Below, in pieces: positions 1 to 10,313 of a stretch of DNA of 24,894 bases (the first letter of the stretch is position 1; every line of letters begins with the position of its first letter). The stretch is taken from the NCBI GenBank assembly GCA_009602735.1, contig WELA01002449.1:186686-211579 (forward strand). Reading direction: 5' to 3'. A program made the translations under genes and the position numbers. The notes under the pieces were generated by a model, which worked only from the letters and a program-made list of their open reading frames with translations, did no database searches and was not told the origin of the DNA. The DNA is from Mesotaenium endlicherianum (lineage: Eukaryota; Streptophyta; Zygnematophyceae; Zygnematales; Mesotaeniaceae).

Positions 1-786
1 CCCCCACCCCACTCGCCCGCCCCCCTGCAGTCCCCAATCTCCACCTCACACTCTTTCAACCCCCGCTCAGTATGTTCCCGCTCCAGTTTCAATATCGGTG
101 TATGTTTTGTCTTGCAGACCCTTCCAAGAAACTTTCTTTCTCTATCTCTGGAGAGGTTAGAGTCGAGCACCCAAGGATCCTACTCCTTGGCACGACTTGG
201 GGGAGCCTGGAGCTCCCGTCCTTCAGAATGAGTCATGCTCTCTGAGCATCCTTCTTCCTGTGTGTGTGCGTCGCTGGCTGCTGCCTGCGATATAACCTGA
301 GTCCATCTGCCTGTACCTCCCTTCTCTCCGCTTTCGACGTCCTCTTTGCATCCCTCGCGTGCGCTAGGTATCTCTGCAATTTTGAGCACCATATGCCGCC
401 TTACTCCCGGAGATTCGGTCGCTAGCTTTGCCCTCGGGAAGGAAGGAAGCTGGCACGTCTGTGCCCGTGTCAGCGCCAGGAAGCCCCTCAGTTAGCGGCA
501 CTGGGCCTGACAGCTGGCAGCAAGAGGGCCAACAGCTGGCGATGTGAACAGAAAGGTTGACAGCTGGCAGCCAGAAGCGTGAGCTGGAAGCCGCCGCCGC
601 CCAACTCTTCTCCACAGCCTTGGCTCTGGCCCCACCGACGCCGGTCGGCCCATGGGCTGGGGTGATGCAAACCGTGTTGATGCACGGCTTGGACGCGGCA
701 CTGACACCTGGCAAGCTCCTGTGGGCGACCGGCTGGCTGACCGGCTGGCTGCTGGCTGGCTGGTTGGCTGGCTGACTGACGTGCAG
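1..786 (+). other. Intronic or upstream sequence of the DIS3 gene
   Basis: No exon was recognised here. The stretch ends in a TGGC/GGCT-rich run (about 730-780) and the acceptor GTGCAG at 781-786. The first recognised exon starts with one base of a split codon, so an upstream exon must exist. The expected preceding RNB segment was not seen in 1-786, so most or all of this stretch is probably intron. The long minus-strand ORFs here are translations of low-complexity DNA. Confidence 0.5.
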
Positions 787-2475
787 GCGCCACCCGGCCC
801 CGACGCCGAAGATGTTTGAGCCGCTGCTGCGGACGGCGGCGGCCGTGGGCGCGCACCTGGACACGTCCTCCTCCAAGGCCCTGGCCGACTCGCTCGACCT
901 CGCTGTGGTCCGCCCTCTCCCTCTGTGCCTCTCTCTCTCCCCCTCTGCCTCTCCCTCTCCCTCTGCCTTTTCCTTCTGCCTGCCCCTCTTCGTCAGTGTC
1001 CCCCTCTTTCTCTTTCTTTTTTTCCTCTTCTCTTCACTCCTGGTCTCTTCTTCGCAGCCCTCACTCCTCCGCCGCCTTCGCTCCCCTGTCTCCTGGTCTG
1101 CACCCGCACCTGGGTCTTTTTCCGCACGTTCATGAGCATCTACATCTACCTTCGCATTTGCCTCTGCCTCTGCCTCTGCCTCTGCCTCCTTGTTGGCCTC
1201 TGTCCCTTCCTCTGCCTGTGCCCCTGCGCGAGCACCATCGTGCTCCTCCATGCCGGCCCTCCTCTCGACAGAGCTTCATCAGCATGCTGCGTGCTGCGCC
1301 TTGCTGGCCCGCTATGTCCTCTCTGCAGGATAACAAGGGGGGGGAAAGGGGGAAGGGAGGGGGGACATGCGCCAGTGCCCCAATGAGACTGAAACTGAAA
1401 CGGGGTGCGGGGCATGTGCAACTCGGGGGGGGGCTGCAGGGCGAGGACCCGTACTTCAACAAGCTCATCCGCATCCTGGCCACGCGCTGCATGACCCAGG
1501 TGGGCGCGCGCGTGCCAGCTGCTTGCCCACCTGGTGCTGACTGCTGACTGCTGGTGCTGGCTGGCTGGCTGGCCGGCCGGCTGGAAGTGCTGCCAGGGCC
1601 ATGCCTGGCTGGCTGAGCCACTAGCTTGCCTCCCTCCTCCCCCCTTTCCTCGCACACCCACTCACAAAATATGCACACTCACACACACGTACACACACAC
1701 ACACATACACGCACGCGCGCCCTATCTCTGGGCTCTTTGTGGGGAGCCAGCCTAGCCAAGCCTTTCCCAGGTCAGGCTGGGCTGGGCTGGGCTGGGCTGG
1801 CTGCCAGCAGTGGGCCCTTGTGGGCATGTGCCTGCCTCGACGTGCGGCTGTGCATGCGCGCGTGCCTCCCTCCCTCCCTCTGTCCCTCCCTCCCTGCCTG
1901 CTTGCGTCCTCACGCGCTAGCTGGCTGCTTTTCGTGTTGCTGTGGGTCACAGGCAGCCCACTCTCCTAATCAATACCACGATGCCACCCCCCCAGTTGAT
2001 ACCAGCCCTCCCCCCCAAGTGAGTGAATACACAAAGAAAATGATGTGCGGAGGGGCCCTTGTCCTGTCACTCAGAGCAGTGCTGCCAGGGCATGAAGCGG
2101 AATGGATTGGCATTCGCTCGGCCCACACAAAACGTGCGGAGCCCCAACGGCCGAGCGGCCAACCGTTCAAGTGTCCTGTGGACGCTGCTGTCAGCCCCGG
2201 TCGAAGAGACCGACTGCGGGGATGGAGCGCGGGAGTTGTGTCTGGCGCTGATGCTTCTCCGAGTGTGCGCGTGCGTGTGCGTGCGTGTGCGTGTGTGTGT
2301 GTGCATGCGTGCATGTATGTGTAATGTGCGTGCGCATGATGTGAGTGAGGGGGCAGGCGGTGTACTTTGCCAGCGGGGCGCTGAGTGTGCCGGAGTACCA
2401 CCACTATGGGCTGGCGGCGCCCCTCTACACGCACTTCACCTCGCCCATCCGCCGATATGCTGGTACTCCTGCGCC

Positions 2476-2506
<31 letters not shown>

Positions 2507-5500
2507 AGTCTGCTCGTACTGCTGCTGCTGCTCCCGCTGCTACAGTTTTGGCTGCTGCCGGTGGTGCTGCTGCGAGCTCTGTTGTTGCTACTGCTGCCTA
2601 TCCTGCTGCTGCTGGTGGGCAGCTGCTGTTAAGCCACGAACCCCCCATAGCCACAGCCTCCAGGGCTACCTCCCCGTGCTTGCGCTGCGCCCTTCTGTTA
2701 CGCCCCTCTTGTGCCAACTGAACTTCGCTCGATCACTTGCTCTCTCGCTCTCCTCCCCTTCCTCTTCCTTGCAATTTCACCCTTCCTCCTTCCCTCCCTC
2801 CCTCCATCCATCCATCCATTCACTCTTCTGCCCCCTGGTGACGAACAATTCTTCCTTTGCCCCCTCTTCCTTCCGTGTTGCTTCCCTGCTGTCCTGTCTG
2901 GTGAAGTAGACGAGAGGGTTGGCTCGTGCTGGAGAGGGCGTGTAAATTTGTGAGGGCCTCTTCGCCAAGTCAGGCCGTCCTCAATCTCAGACGCCAGTTG
3001 CCGGGGGAGCAATTTGTACTAATGGTGCACGTGCTGGTGCTGGTGTTGGTGCTTCTTGCCCTTGGTTCTCTTTTGAGGGGGGGGGGCAGATGTGCTGGTG
3101 CACCGGCTGCTGGCAGCATCGCTGGCGCTGACGCCCGTGCCGTCGCAGATGAAGGACAAGTCGGCGCTCAACGCCGTCACCGACAGTGAGCTTGCTCTCC
3201 ATAGCCCTCTGCTCCTCAGGGCTGGTGCTACTGCTGCCACTGCCACTGCCGTTGCTGGTGCTGGTGCTGGTGCTGCCGCTGCCACTGCCGCTGATGACGC
3301 TGCTGCTGCCACTGCCGCTGCTGCTGCTGCTGCTGCTGGTGCTTGTGCTGGTGCTTCTGGTGCTGCTGCTGTACAAGAAAAAGGGTGTTTGTAGGCAGGA
3401 GTTGAGGGGAAGAACTCTTCCTGCCATGAGGGCCTGGGGGGGGAGCAGATCTGAACTACCGGCACAGAAACGCGCAGATGGCGGGCCGGGCATCAGTGGA
3501 GCTGCACACGCTCATCTTCTTCCGCACAAGGTCTCGCTCCCCCCCCCCCCCTCGTCAGCCTGCTTCTTACACCCATCATCCTGCACGCTCCCGCCCTCCT
3601 CTCCTCTCTATCTTCTATGTTCTGCCGCTGCAATCGCATTCTTGCCTGCATGCACATATGCACGACGCTTGCCTAGAGCCGCGGTAGGTGCTTTCACCCA
3701 ACGAGGTCTTGCAGAGGCACCTGCTGGCGCGCAGTGCGCACGCACGTCCACCCGCCTGGCAGCACCTGGTGCGGTGGCAGAGATGCACGCACAGTCACCC
3801 CCTGCCCACGCAGGAGACGAAGAACAAGCAGAAGTCAATCCAGTACACGCGTATGCCAGGGCGCATGCTGTCAATTCCCCGGCAGGCTCAACATATTCGT
3901 GGAGGAAGCGCGCGTGTGTGGAGATGCTGTGATTGGTGCTGGGGGCCCAATTGCCTCGTTAGGCCGCCTGTTCCAGGAGCGCAGAAGAGAGAGGGGGACA
4001 GTCGCAGGCCTTCCTTCGCTCGTGTTTGCGGTCTATCCTTCTGCTGCCACCAACTAGCCAGGCCTATGACGCGCTGCGGCGAGAGGGGGGGCACCGTCAC
4101 ATTTGGACTCTTAAGTCACCCAATTCCTCTCGCCTGTACAAAGGCTTCCATAAGAAAAGGCTTGCGAGTTCATTGAGGATCGCTTTTGTCCAATCTTAGG
4201 CCTTGCGCACGGACTTTGCGTGGCCCTTGGTCCTCTCTCCCTGCGTCCTGCCCCGGAGCTTACGTTGCGTGGACGGCGTTGTGCGGGGTGTGGGGGATGG
4301 GGGGGTGTTGGGGACCGGGGGCCGGGGCGTGTGTGCGCACGCGCAAACGTGCACGTGTATGCACGCTGAGACAGGCCCACGGATGCGGAGGCGCGCGTCG
4401 TCATGGTGCGCTCCAACGGCTTCATCGTCTTCGTCCCCAAGTGAGTGCGGGACAGGCAGACACACACAGCCACACGCACAGACACACACACACACACACA
4501 GACAGACAGACAGACAGGCAGGCAGGCAGGCAGGCAGGCTGAGGGGCTCAGGGGGGTGGCAAAGGGTTTGGGGCAAGTTAGCAGTCCCGGGGCCGCCCTC
4601 TCCTTCTGCGTTTGCACTTGAACGCGCCAATCCGTCAGCTTCCTCCTTGATCCTGAGCCTTAACTCTTGTGTGAATGCTTCTTAAACTCTTGCATGAATG
4701 CTAAGTACAATCCCGACTATTATCTTGGCTCTCACGCTGGCTTTGAATTCGTTCTGCACTCAAGTCTGGGTTTGTCTCTGGCTTTGACTTTTGACTATTG
4801 CCCTGGCTATGGCGTTTAGGGCTTGCGAGACGCGTATTGTTCCACGCTGCGCGTGACCCTCGCCGTGGGGGCCTTTTGACGATGCCTGTGGTCAAAAGCG
4901 GAGCTATGCTGGTAATGTTGGTATCCAACAACGAGAGTGGTGTGGGATGCGCTTTTTCTTCTTTCTCATTCTCTTCTCTTCTGGGGAGGCGTGAAGGGGG
5001 GGAGGGAGAGAGGGAGGGAGCGGGGGAGGGTGGGCTCTCGACGTCTGTGTGGTAGGTGAGTGGCAAAAGCTGATTGGAAATTGCGTGGCCTCCGTACCAT
5101 CAGCTTCATCATGGCTCACTTGCCCTAGCAGTCCCACTTGGCGTGTGCATACAGTCCGGCAACTCCATAGCTTCTCGTGGAACGTGACCTAGGGCCTAGG
5201 TTCTAGGGCTAGGTTTTTGAGCTTGTTCCCTATCAAGGGCATCTGCCGCGAGTTGTCTCGTGATGCTGAGCACGTGGAGGGTAGTGCCATGCGGGTGACA
5301 CACAAGCGAGAGATGAAGCGCACTTCGAGCGCAAGGTGGGCTGGGCTGGCTGGAAAGGTTGATCACTGAGGTCGAGCAATGTGTCCCAAGAACCTCAGGG
5401 TAGGCGCTGGAGCCTTCCGGCCTCAGTGATAAGATTAGTGCAAGGAAAGTGTGAGGAGAATTCGTCAAGACATGACTTCCGCCATTGCTCACTTTCTCTA

Positions 5501-5851
5501 CAGGAGTACGAGCGCTCACCATGGGGCCGCAAATCTTTACAGAGTGTGCCGCATTCATTTGTTCTATTGATTGCATCTTGCAGGTTTGGCATCGAGGGGC
5601 CCGTCTACCTCGTTCCGAAAGACTCAAAGAAGAAGGGGGGCAAGGCCCCGGCGGCGGAGAAGATGGGAGCCGAGGGGGAGTGGAAGGTCGATGAGGAGCA
5701 CCAGGTGGTCTCGTCTCTCGACGGGACGCGCACGTACAAAGTGCTCGACATCGTCACCGTGCACATTGAGATCATTGAACCGCAACCCAATCGATTCAAG
5801 CTCGCCCTGACTCTCGTGCCGGGCGAGCGAAACCCAGCAATCACGCTCTAG
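787..5851 (+). CDS. DIS3: Exosome 3'-5' exoribonuclease DIS3/RRP44, C-terminal half (7 exons, 5' end outside window)
   Basis: DIS3/RRP44 is the processive 3'-5' RNase of the RNA exosome and degrades or trims RNA in nucleus and cytoplasm. Exons read 787-904, 1440-1499, 2357-2462, 3090-3185, 3449-3530, 4375-4440 and 5584-5851. All junctions are GT-AG and every phase agrees, including split codons GAT, AAT, AGG and AAG. Recognisable family blocks follow in order: RRHPAPTP and [11 protein letters not shown] (exon 1), [18 protein letters not shown] (exon 2), [20 protein letters not shown] (exon 3), [12 protein letters not shown] (exon 4), [20 protein letters not shown] (exon 5), [15 protein letters not shown] (exon 6), and [13 protein letters not shown] through the S1-like C-terminus (exon 7). 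Exon 7 holds a Lys/Gly-rich insert ([12 protein letters not shown]). The stop is TAG. The catalytic aspartates of RNB and the N-terminal PIN domain would lie upstream, outside the window. There are no internal stops in the joined frame. Another RNB family member (DIS3L) is possible, but the match fits RRP44 best. Confidence 0.93.
905..1439 (+). repeat. DIS3 intron 1: CT-rich 5' half and GA/G-rich 3' end
   Basis: The first hundred bases after the donor (about 910-1060) are CT-rich (CTCTCCCTCTGCCTC-like). A CTCTGC hexamer array lies at about 1159-1185. The 3' part has AG/G-rich runs at about 1337-1370 and a nine-G run just before the acceptor CTGCAG (ends 1439). The two halves are complementary in composition. 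Confidence 0.8.
1500..2356 (+). repeat. DIS3 intron 2: (CA)n then (GT)n, GGCT and TCCC tracts
   Basis: A GGCT/TGGC run sits at about 1555-1585, a CA-rich tract at about 1676-1715, a GGGCT run at about 1777-1800, a TCCC run at about 1865-1890, and a GT-rich tract at about 2262-2325 close to the acceptor GGGGGCAG (ends 2356). The CA and GT tracts can pair as an inverted repeat within the intron. Confidence 0.8.
2463..3089 (+). repeat. DIS3 intron 3: (CTG)n after the donor, TCCC/ATCC repeats, G-run at acceptor
   Basis: CTG triplets start 14 bases after the donor (about 2477-2505) and recur to about 2620. TCCC and CATC repeats occupy about 2788-2820. A ten-G run at about 3077-3086 abuts the CAG acceptor (3087-3089). 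No exon is missing, because the protein continues in phase from RRYA to DVLVHR. Confidence 0.8.
3186..3448 (+). repeat. DIS3 intron 4: GCTGGT/CTGCTG-rich
   Basis: Triplet-type repeats (CTGGTG, CTGCCA, CTGCTG) fill about 3220-3372. The intron ends with an eight-G run and GGAGCAG. CTGCTCC near the donor (about 3208-3214) is the exact reverse complement of GGAGCAG at the acceptor. The many overlapping Leu-rich or Ala-rich ORFs here are artefacts of the repeat. Confidence 0.75.
3531..4374 (+). repeat. DIS3 intron 5: 13-base C run at donor, G-runs before acceptor
   Basis: The donor is GTCTCG, followed at once by a C run at 3539-3551. The 3' region has G-runs at about 4288-4328 and then a GTGCAC-rich stretch before GAGACAG (ends 4374). 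GTCTC at the donor is complementary to GAGAC at the acceptor. The middle, about 3600-4280, holds no recognised gene. Confidence 0.7.
4441..5583 (+). repeat. DIS3 intron 6: (CA)n, (GACA)n, (GGCA)n array, then non-repetitive sequence
   Basis: CA dinucleotides at about 4460-4500 pass into CAGA (about 4497-4515) and GGCA tetramers (about 4516-4540). The rest is non-repetitive with a GGGAGG-rich stretch at about 4984-5030. The acceptor is TTGCAG, preceded by a T-rich rather than G-rich stretch. TGCGG six bases into the intron matches CCGCA about 35 bases before its end. Confidence 0.75.
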
Positions 5852-8431
5852 TATTCGACTCTCTTAAGCGTCGTAGTGTGTGGGTGAGTGCGCGTGAGAA
5901 GGGATGCGTGGTGCTCAGTGGGCGTGTACCCGTTGGAGAGGGAGGTAGCATAGGCTTGTGGGAATGCAGCTACTGCGGTATGTCTACATGCCCTTACTAG
6001 TTGGCATGTTTTTGTGGGCTCAAATTGTTGCTGTATGTCCTTGTGCCTCTGAGGATGAAAAGAGCTATGTTGTGACCAATCCGTTGGATCAGTCAACGTC
6101 GATGTGAAGAAGATGCCAGGAGTTCACCTGCTGGCTTCTTTTGGGCGCACACTTTACTCAAGTGGCGGGATTAAGCTTTGAGCCACTCGGGATTAAGCTT
6201 CGAGCCACTGATTGTAATAGAAATTAATGCGAGGAGAACCGCGTTAATTTGCCAATTGCGCATGACCACATTGTGTTGAAGGGGTGGAATGTGTTGAACT
6301 AAATTTAACAGCTCTTGTCCAATCATGATCCAGTGGCAAGTTGGGCATATTGCAATGGGCAGCTTTGCATAATGGAAAATGAGAGAGAGAGAGGGAGGGA
6401 GAGCTAGAAGCTTGCATGCTAGTGTTGAACAAGAAAGGCAAGGGTTGTTGGTGAAGGTTTCAATTAAAGGCCATGTAGTTTTCAAAATTTTCGTAGTAGA
6501 CTAGAGCCTGACAAACCCATATATTGCATATGAGAATTTGAACACACATGTTGGCGGCCACATGACATGTTGGAATTGTCACATGTAGAAGAGTCCTTGT
6601 TTTGCTCGTCAGTTTGCACATCATCGTATTTGTGTTCCTTCTAATATGTCTATCATCTCCAGTTCGTATTGAAAAAGGACGATACAATGGGCTTTGCAAA
6701 TGTATACCTCAAGCTCTATTCTTCCTTGCTCTTTAAACATTTCCAAGTAATGTGAAAAGTTGTGATTTCCGCTCACATTTAAACCTCATTGAACCTTTTA
6801 AGTTTGAGCTTGTCATACTTACAAAAAAACCACAATGTATAGGCATGGGTGATTCAAGCAACCAATTGTCTCGACTTAAAAGGACTTCACAAATGCCTAT
6901 AAGGTTCTCTAGAAATAAAATAAATGGCTCCACATGCCGCAAGTCTTACTAAGAGTAACGTAAGAGCTAAATAGTAGCAATACTTTGAGTTGTAATGTAA
7001 TAAACTCTAGAAGTCTATTAATAATTAAAATGATGACGTCTTCATCAAGCATGCGACATTACTAGTGTTCAACCTGCCACAAGAAAAATAAAAATAACTT
7101 AAATTCAATCACTAGCAGTGTGATTCAAGTAGCAGTGCAACATGCACTACCAGAGTGAACCTCTTCATTTTAATTTGAAGGGCCGGGGTGTTATTGCTTC
7201 TCCTGTTGAAAGGCTTTCATGATCCGCAACATTAAGTGTAATGTATGGTCAATATAAATTCTGTTTGATTCAAAATTTGGCGTGGATGTGATAACATGGG
7301 CCATTGATTTTATCAATAGCAAAAGACCATAAACTTGTGGGGCATTCTAATTATTTTAAAATTCAATGGAATAATCACAGGACTGAAGTTGAGCGCGCTT
7401 TCACATCACGCAAATCTAGTTTTCTTCAAAGTAAGAGTGATATACTATATGTATTCAAGTTAACCCACTCTCAAATTGATCGTGTGCAATTTAGCACTCC
7501 AACAAACAAATGTCATCTTAATTTGTCTCACCATACGTGAAACAAGCATTTTTTATTAGTTGTTTGATCATCATACAAACTTACTTCTTGCTTCATTTTT
7601 GATTTAAGTGCATGTGCCAGTGTGTGGCTCATTGAATTGAAGTTAACGTGACCATAAAATTGAAAAGAAAATATGGGGCAGTAAATGAACCCACAAACAA
7701 CTTGAAATCAAAAACTACAAAATCACATATGTATAGTTGCCCTCTTGCTCATATTAGCGCCTAAGTGCTCCCCGGGTAGGATATCTCTTGTCACAAAATG
7801 CTCAATCAATAGCAATCAAAGACCAAAGCACATTAAAAAGGGCACAACAAATCATTTATTTAGGAACACCCGAACCTACTTGTGAAAAAATAAAAATGGT
7901 CTTTTACTCTCCGAGGGGCATGCATAGTCATAATTTGGTGCCTTCTAGGGAGTATGCGATACGGTATTCACAAAGTACGGACAATCTTCCCATAATTGCA
8001 TCATGGGTCAGGCAATGTCGTCTTTCAAGAGGCACAAAAAGTAGGCGATACACATAATAATATATACAAATAAATTTATTAGTCATTTCTGAAGCACACA
8101 AAGATGAAGTTTGAAAGAGCAATTTAAAGTGCTTCAAAATGGTCGTCTATTTGTTTTCACAAAGTCATCGGTATATGTGAATCTCCATGAGGCACGCAAA
8201 GAAGTACTTAAAGACACTCAATGTATATTTTCTCCTGGGCTCCACATGCAAAGGTGCACATTTCAATAGTGAAGATTGTAAGAACACAAGATTCATCGCT
8301 CATTTAGAAACTATAAATTCCTTCTACAATTCAAGAAAGATGTTTATTCGGACAATTGTACATACAAGCGTAGTAAATTATTACGCAGAAAAACCAAAAA
8401 TATGGCCTCCCCAAAGGCAGACTTGGGGGGG
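5852..8431. other. DIS3 3' flank and AT-rich intergenic DNA, no gene recognised
   Basis: Base composition changes from GC-rich to AT-rich after about 6100. A TGTAA motif, the usual green-algal polyadenylation signal, is at 6213-6217, about 360 bases past the DIS3 stop. That is only suggestive. Short ORFs (for example 7304-7540, 7788-8057 and 8187-8537) show no recognisable domain. From about 7900 onward scattered GGCACGCAAAG-like and GGCATGCA-like words suggest very degenerate copies of the 24-bp unit described at 8432. Confidence 0.5.
6166..6209. repeat. Two-copy 22-bp tandem repeat
   Basis: CGGGATTAAGCTTTGAGCCACT at 6166-6187 is repeated at 6188-6209 with one difference (CTTTGAG versus CTTCGAG). 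Confidence 0.85.
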
Positions 8432-8970
8432 CATGCACTATTATGTTTTGGAGTGCACGCAAAAGAAGGGGCACAATTTTAGGCAAGCCAAAATTTGCAT
8501 AATCAAGGGGGCACAGGTAATATTGAGGGAAGAATAATACACAGTGCCTATGGGGCGTGCAAAGTATACTTTCTTGGAGCACGCAAATTGCAATTTCACG
8601 GGGGTCAGTGGAACTCCTAATATGGGGGACCACTCGAGATGTTGTTTAAGGACGCACGAAAATTGCATAAATTTTTAGGTCCGGGAGTTTTAGAGGGCAC
8701 GCAAAATGCTATTTTGTGGCGGGGAGAACGCATTTCATTGCACCGGGACTCGAGGCACGCAAGATGCTCTTTAAGGGGGCACGCAAAATGTTGTAGGGGG
8801 CACGCAAAATACGCTAAGGTGCACGCACATACGCACGCACGCACGCACACACCTAATTTGAATAGGAAGCGAAATGCTCATATTTATAGGGCACGACAAA
8901 ATGAGTTTTACGGAACAAGCAAAATGAGACTTTACAGGAGAGGCAAAAGGCATGGTTGCAAGGCCACGCA
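8432..8970 (+). repeat. Degenerate 24-bp minisatellite, left half
   Basis: Units resemble CACGCAAAATGCT followed by a T-rich and then G-rich spacer. Starts can be placed near 8432, 8456, 8557, 8581, 8632, 8655, 8698, 8756, 8780, 8801, 8822, 8892, 8916, 8940 and 8965. Many steps are 24, some 21-28, so this half is more degenerate than the right half. An ACGC tetramer run interrupts it at about 8822-8850. The last unit abuts the 5' end of the retroelement. ORFs here on either strand are translations of the repeat. Confidence 0.75.
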
Positions 8971-8997
8971 AAAATAAAAATTTGATAAAAATAAAAA

Positions 8998-9200
8998 TTT
9001 GAAGTGCAGAATTGCTGAACTTCACACTCGGACTAGTTCAAGATTTCAAGAAGTATAATCTCTAAGTTCTTAGAAGTCATCCTATTCTATTTCAATTCAC
9101 TCGACGTAGTATTCTAGAGATTCACAGCAGCCATGACAGCACTATATAGCTCACTGAAATACATGCTAGACTCATTGCAGTGCAAAATTATAGTTCTGCT
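8998..9200 (+). repeat. Split direct repeat A1
   Basis: It matches A2 (17701-17885) with about 14 mismatches in 185 aligned positions plus one 18-base insertion in A1 (about 9114-9131). The longest shared block includes ACTAGTTCAAGATTTCAAGA and CTCGACGTAGTAT. Similarity may extend left into the AT-rich stretch from about 8970. The gag start codon follows 12 bases after the repeat. Confidence 0.9.
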
Positions 9201-9211
9201 ATAATTTGCGC

Positions 9212-10313
9212 ATGTTTTCTTTCATGTCTAGTAATCGATCACGAGCTATCCAACACAGAATTGAGCAGAATCAACACCTTTGTGCTCGTCTCCAGGCTCT
9301 CACTATGGCGGCTGCTAATGGCAACACCAAACTGGATTCGTCAGCTCGGAATGGCACTGTTAGAGAAATTGGCATTGGTTCTCAGCCTCTCAATGGCAGC
9401 AGGTCTCATTCTGACAACATTTCTGGTGAGTCGTCGGAATTTGCTGCCCAGAAGGCTTTGTTTAAGCAATGGTTTGAGGACCGGTTGGCTTCACTAGTTA
9501 GCGATGAAGGCGTGAAAGAGCTTCTTGCTCCTCCTGCTACTGGTATTGCAGCACCTGCTGGTCCCACTCTTGCTTTCGTTACCCAGCAATTGGGCCAGTT
9601 GCAGCAACTCATCACTACTATGGCGGAAAATAAGTCAACAAAGGCGTCAGACAGCTAGAAGTGGATCCAGCAGGCTAAGAGAATGAAGTTGAAGCAGGAT
9701 TTGATGGGCAAACAGAAGTTATCTGAAGTCAACAGGTTTCATATGAAGACCTGTGCTGAAACTATTGACCTCATCGGCGACACCCAGCTTGCTTTGGACA
9801 ACCAGAATGTGGAGGAGCCAAAGAAGCTACTGGCTGAAGGTTTGTCTTCCATAGCACAACATGCTCGTCAGATCAATACTGCATATCTGCATGGTTGGAA
9901 TGTTGTTGTAGAAGTAGCCAAAGATATGGGACTAGGCAAGCTTGAAAATGAGTGGGAGGATAGGGTTGCTAAGGTCTTGTCTAAAAGGGAGAAATCAGAG
10001 CCTGCTACCCCAGCTACCAAGGCTGAAGAGCCTCAGCGCTCTCGTCAACATATTCCTCGGGCAGTTAGAGATAGCTGGGTCTGTTATACCTGCAACACCT
10101 CGGGCCATACATCCAAAAGGTTGCCCTTACAACAGACCATTCTATTCGGCCAACTCTCTGTTACTACAGAACCATCCTCAGACACAGCAGTCACCCCAGC
10201 AATTTAACCCTCCATTCAATCAATTCAATGTCCCACCCAATTTCAGCCTTCTCCACCTATTCTGAACCAGCCTAGACAGCAGCCTGCAGGTCAGAACAGC
10301 CAGCGTCAGTAGA
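9212..10313 (+). pseudogene. Gag-like ORF of the retroelement with a CCHC zinc knuckle (broken)
   Basis: Candidate ATGs are at 9212 and 9224, just after repeat A1. The frame is open to a TAG at 9656-9658, continues in the same frame with KWIQQAKRMK, and then runs helix-rich sequence (IDLIGDTQLALDNQ, SSIAQHARQINTAYLHGW) to a zinc knuckle CYTCNTSGHTSK at about 10082-10117. The final knuckle cysteine is reached only by a one-base frameshift near 10118-10121 (next frame CPYNRPF). After that the sequence is Gln/Pro-rich to about 10313, the usual tail of such Gags. In an active element Gag would package the RNA. The TAG and the frameshift make this copy a pseudogene. Gag identity rests on position, knuckle and composition, not on a family match. 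Confidence 0.7.

Noticed and set aside
364..1251. Minus-strand 295-codon Glu/Ala/Arg-rich ORF
   Set aside because: It is a translation of the CT-rich intron and overlaps DIS3 exon 1 on the other strand. It shows no domain, only repeat-driven composition.
8639..8977. ORFs in the left minisatellite as a Cys/His-rich protein
   Set aside because: They are open only because the unit length is near a multiple of three. The same holds on the opposite strand.
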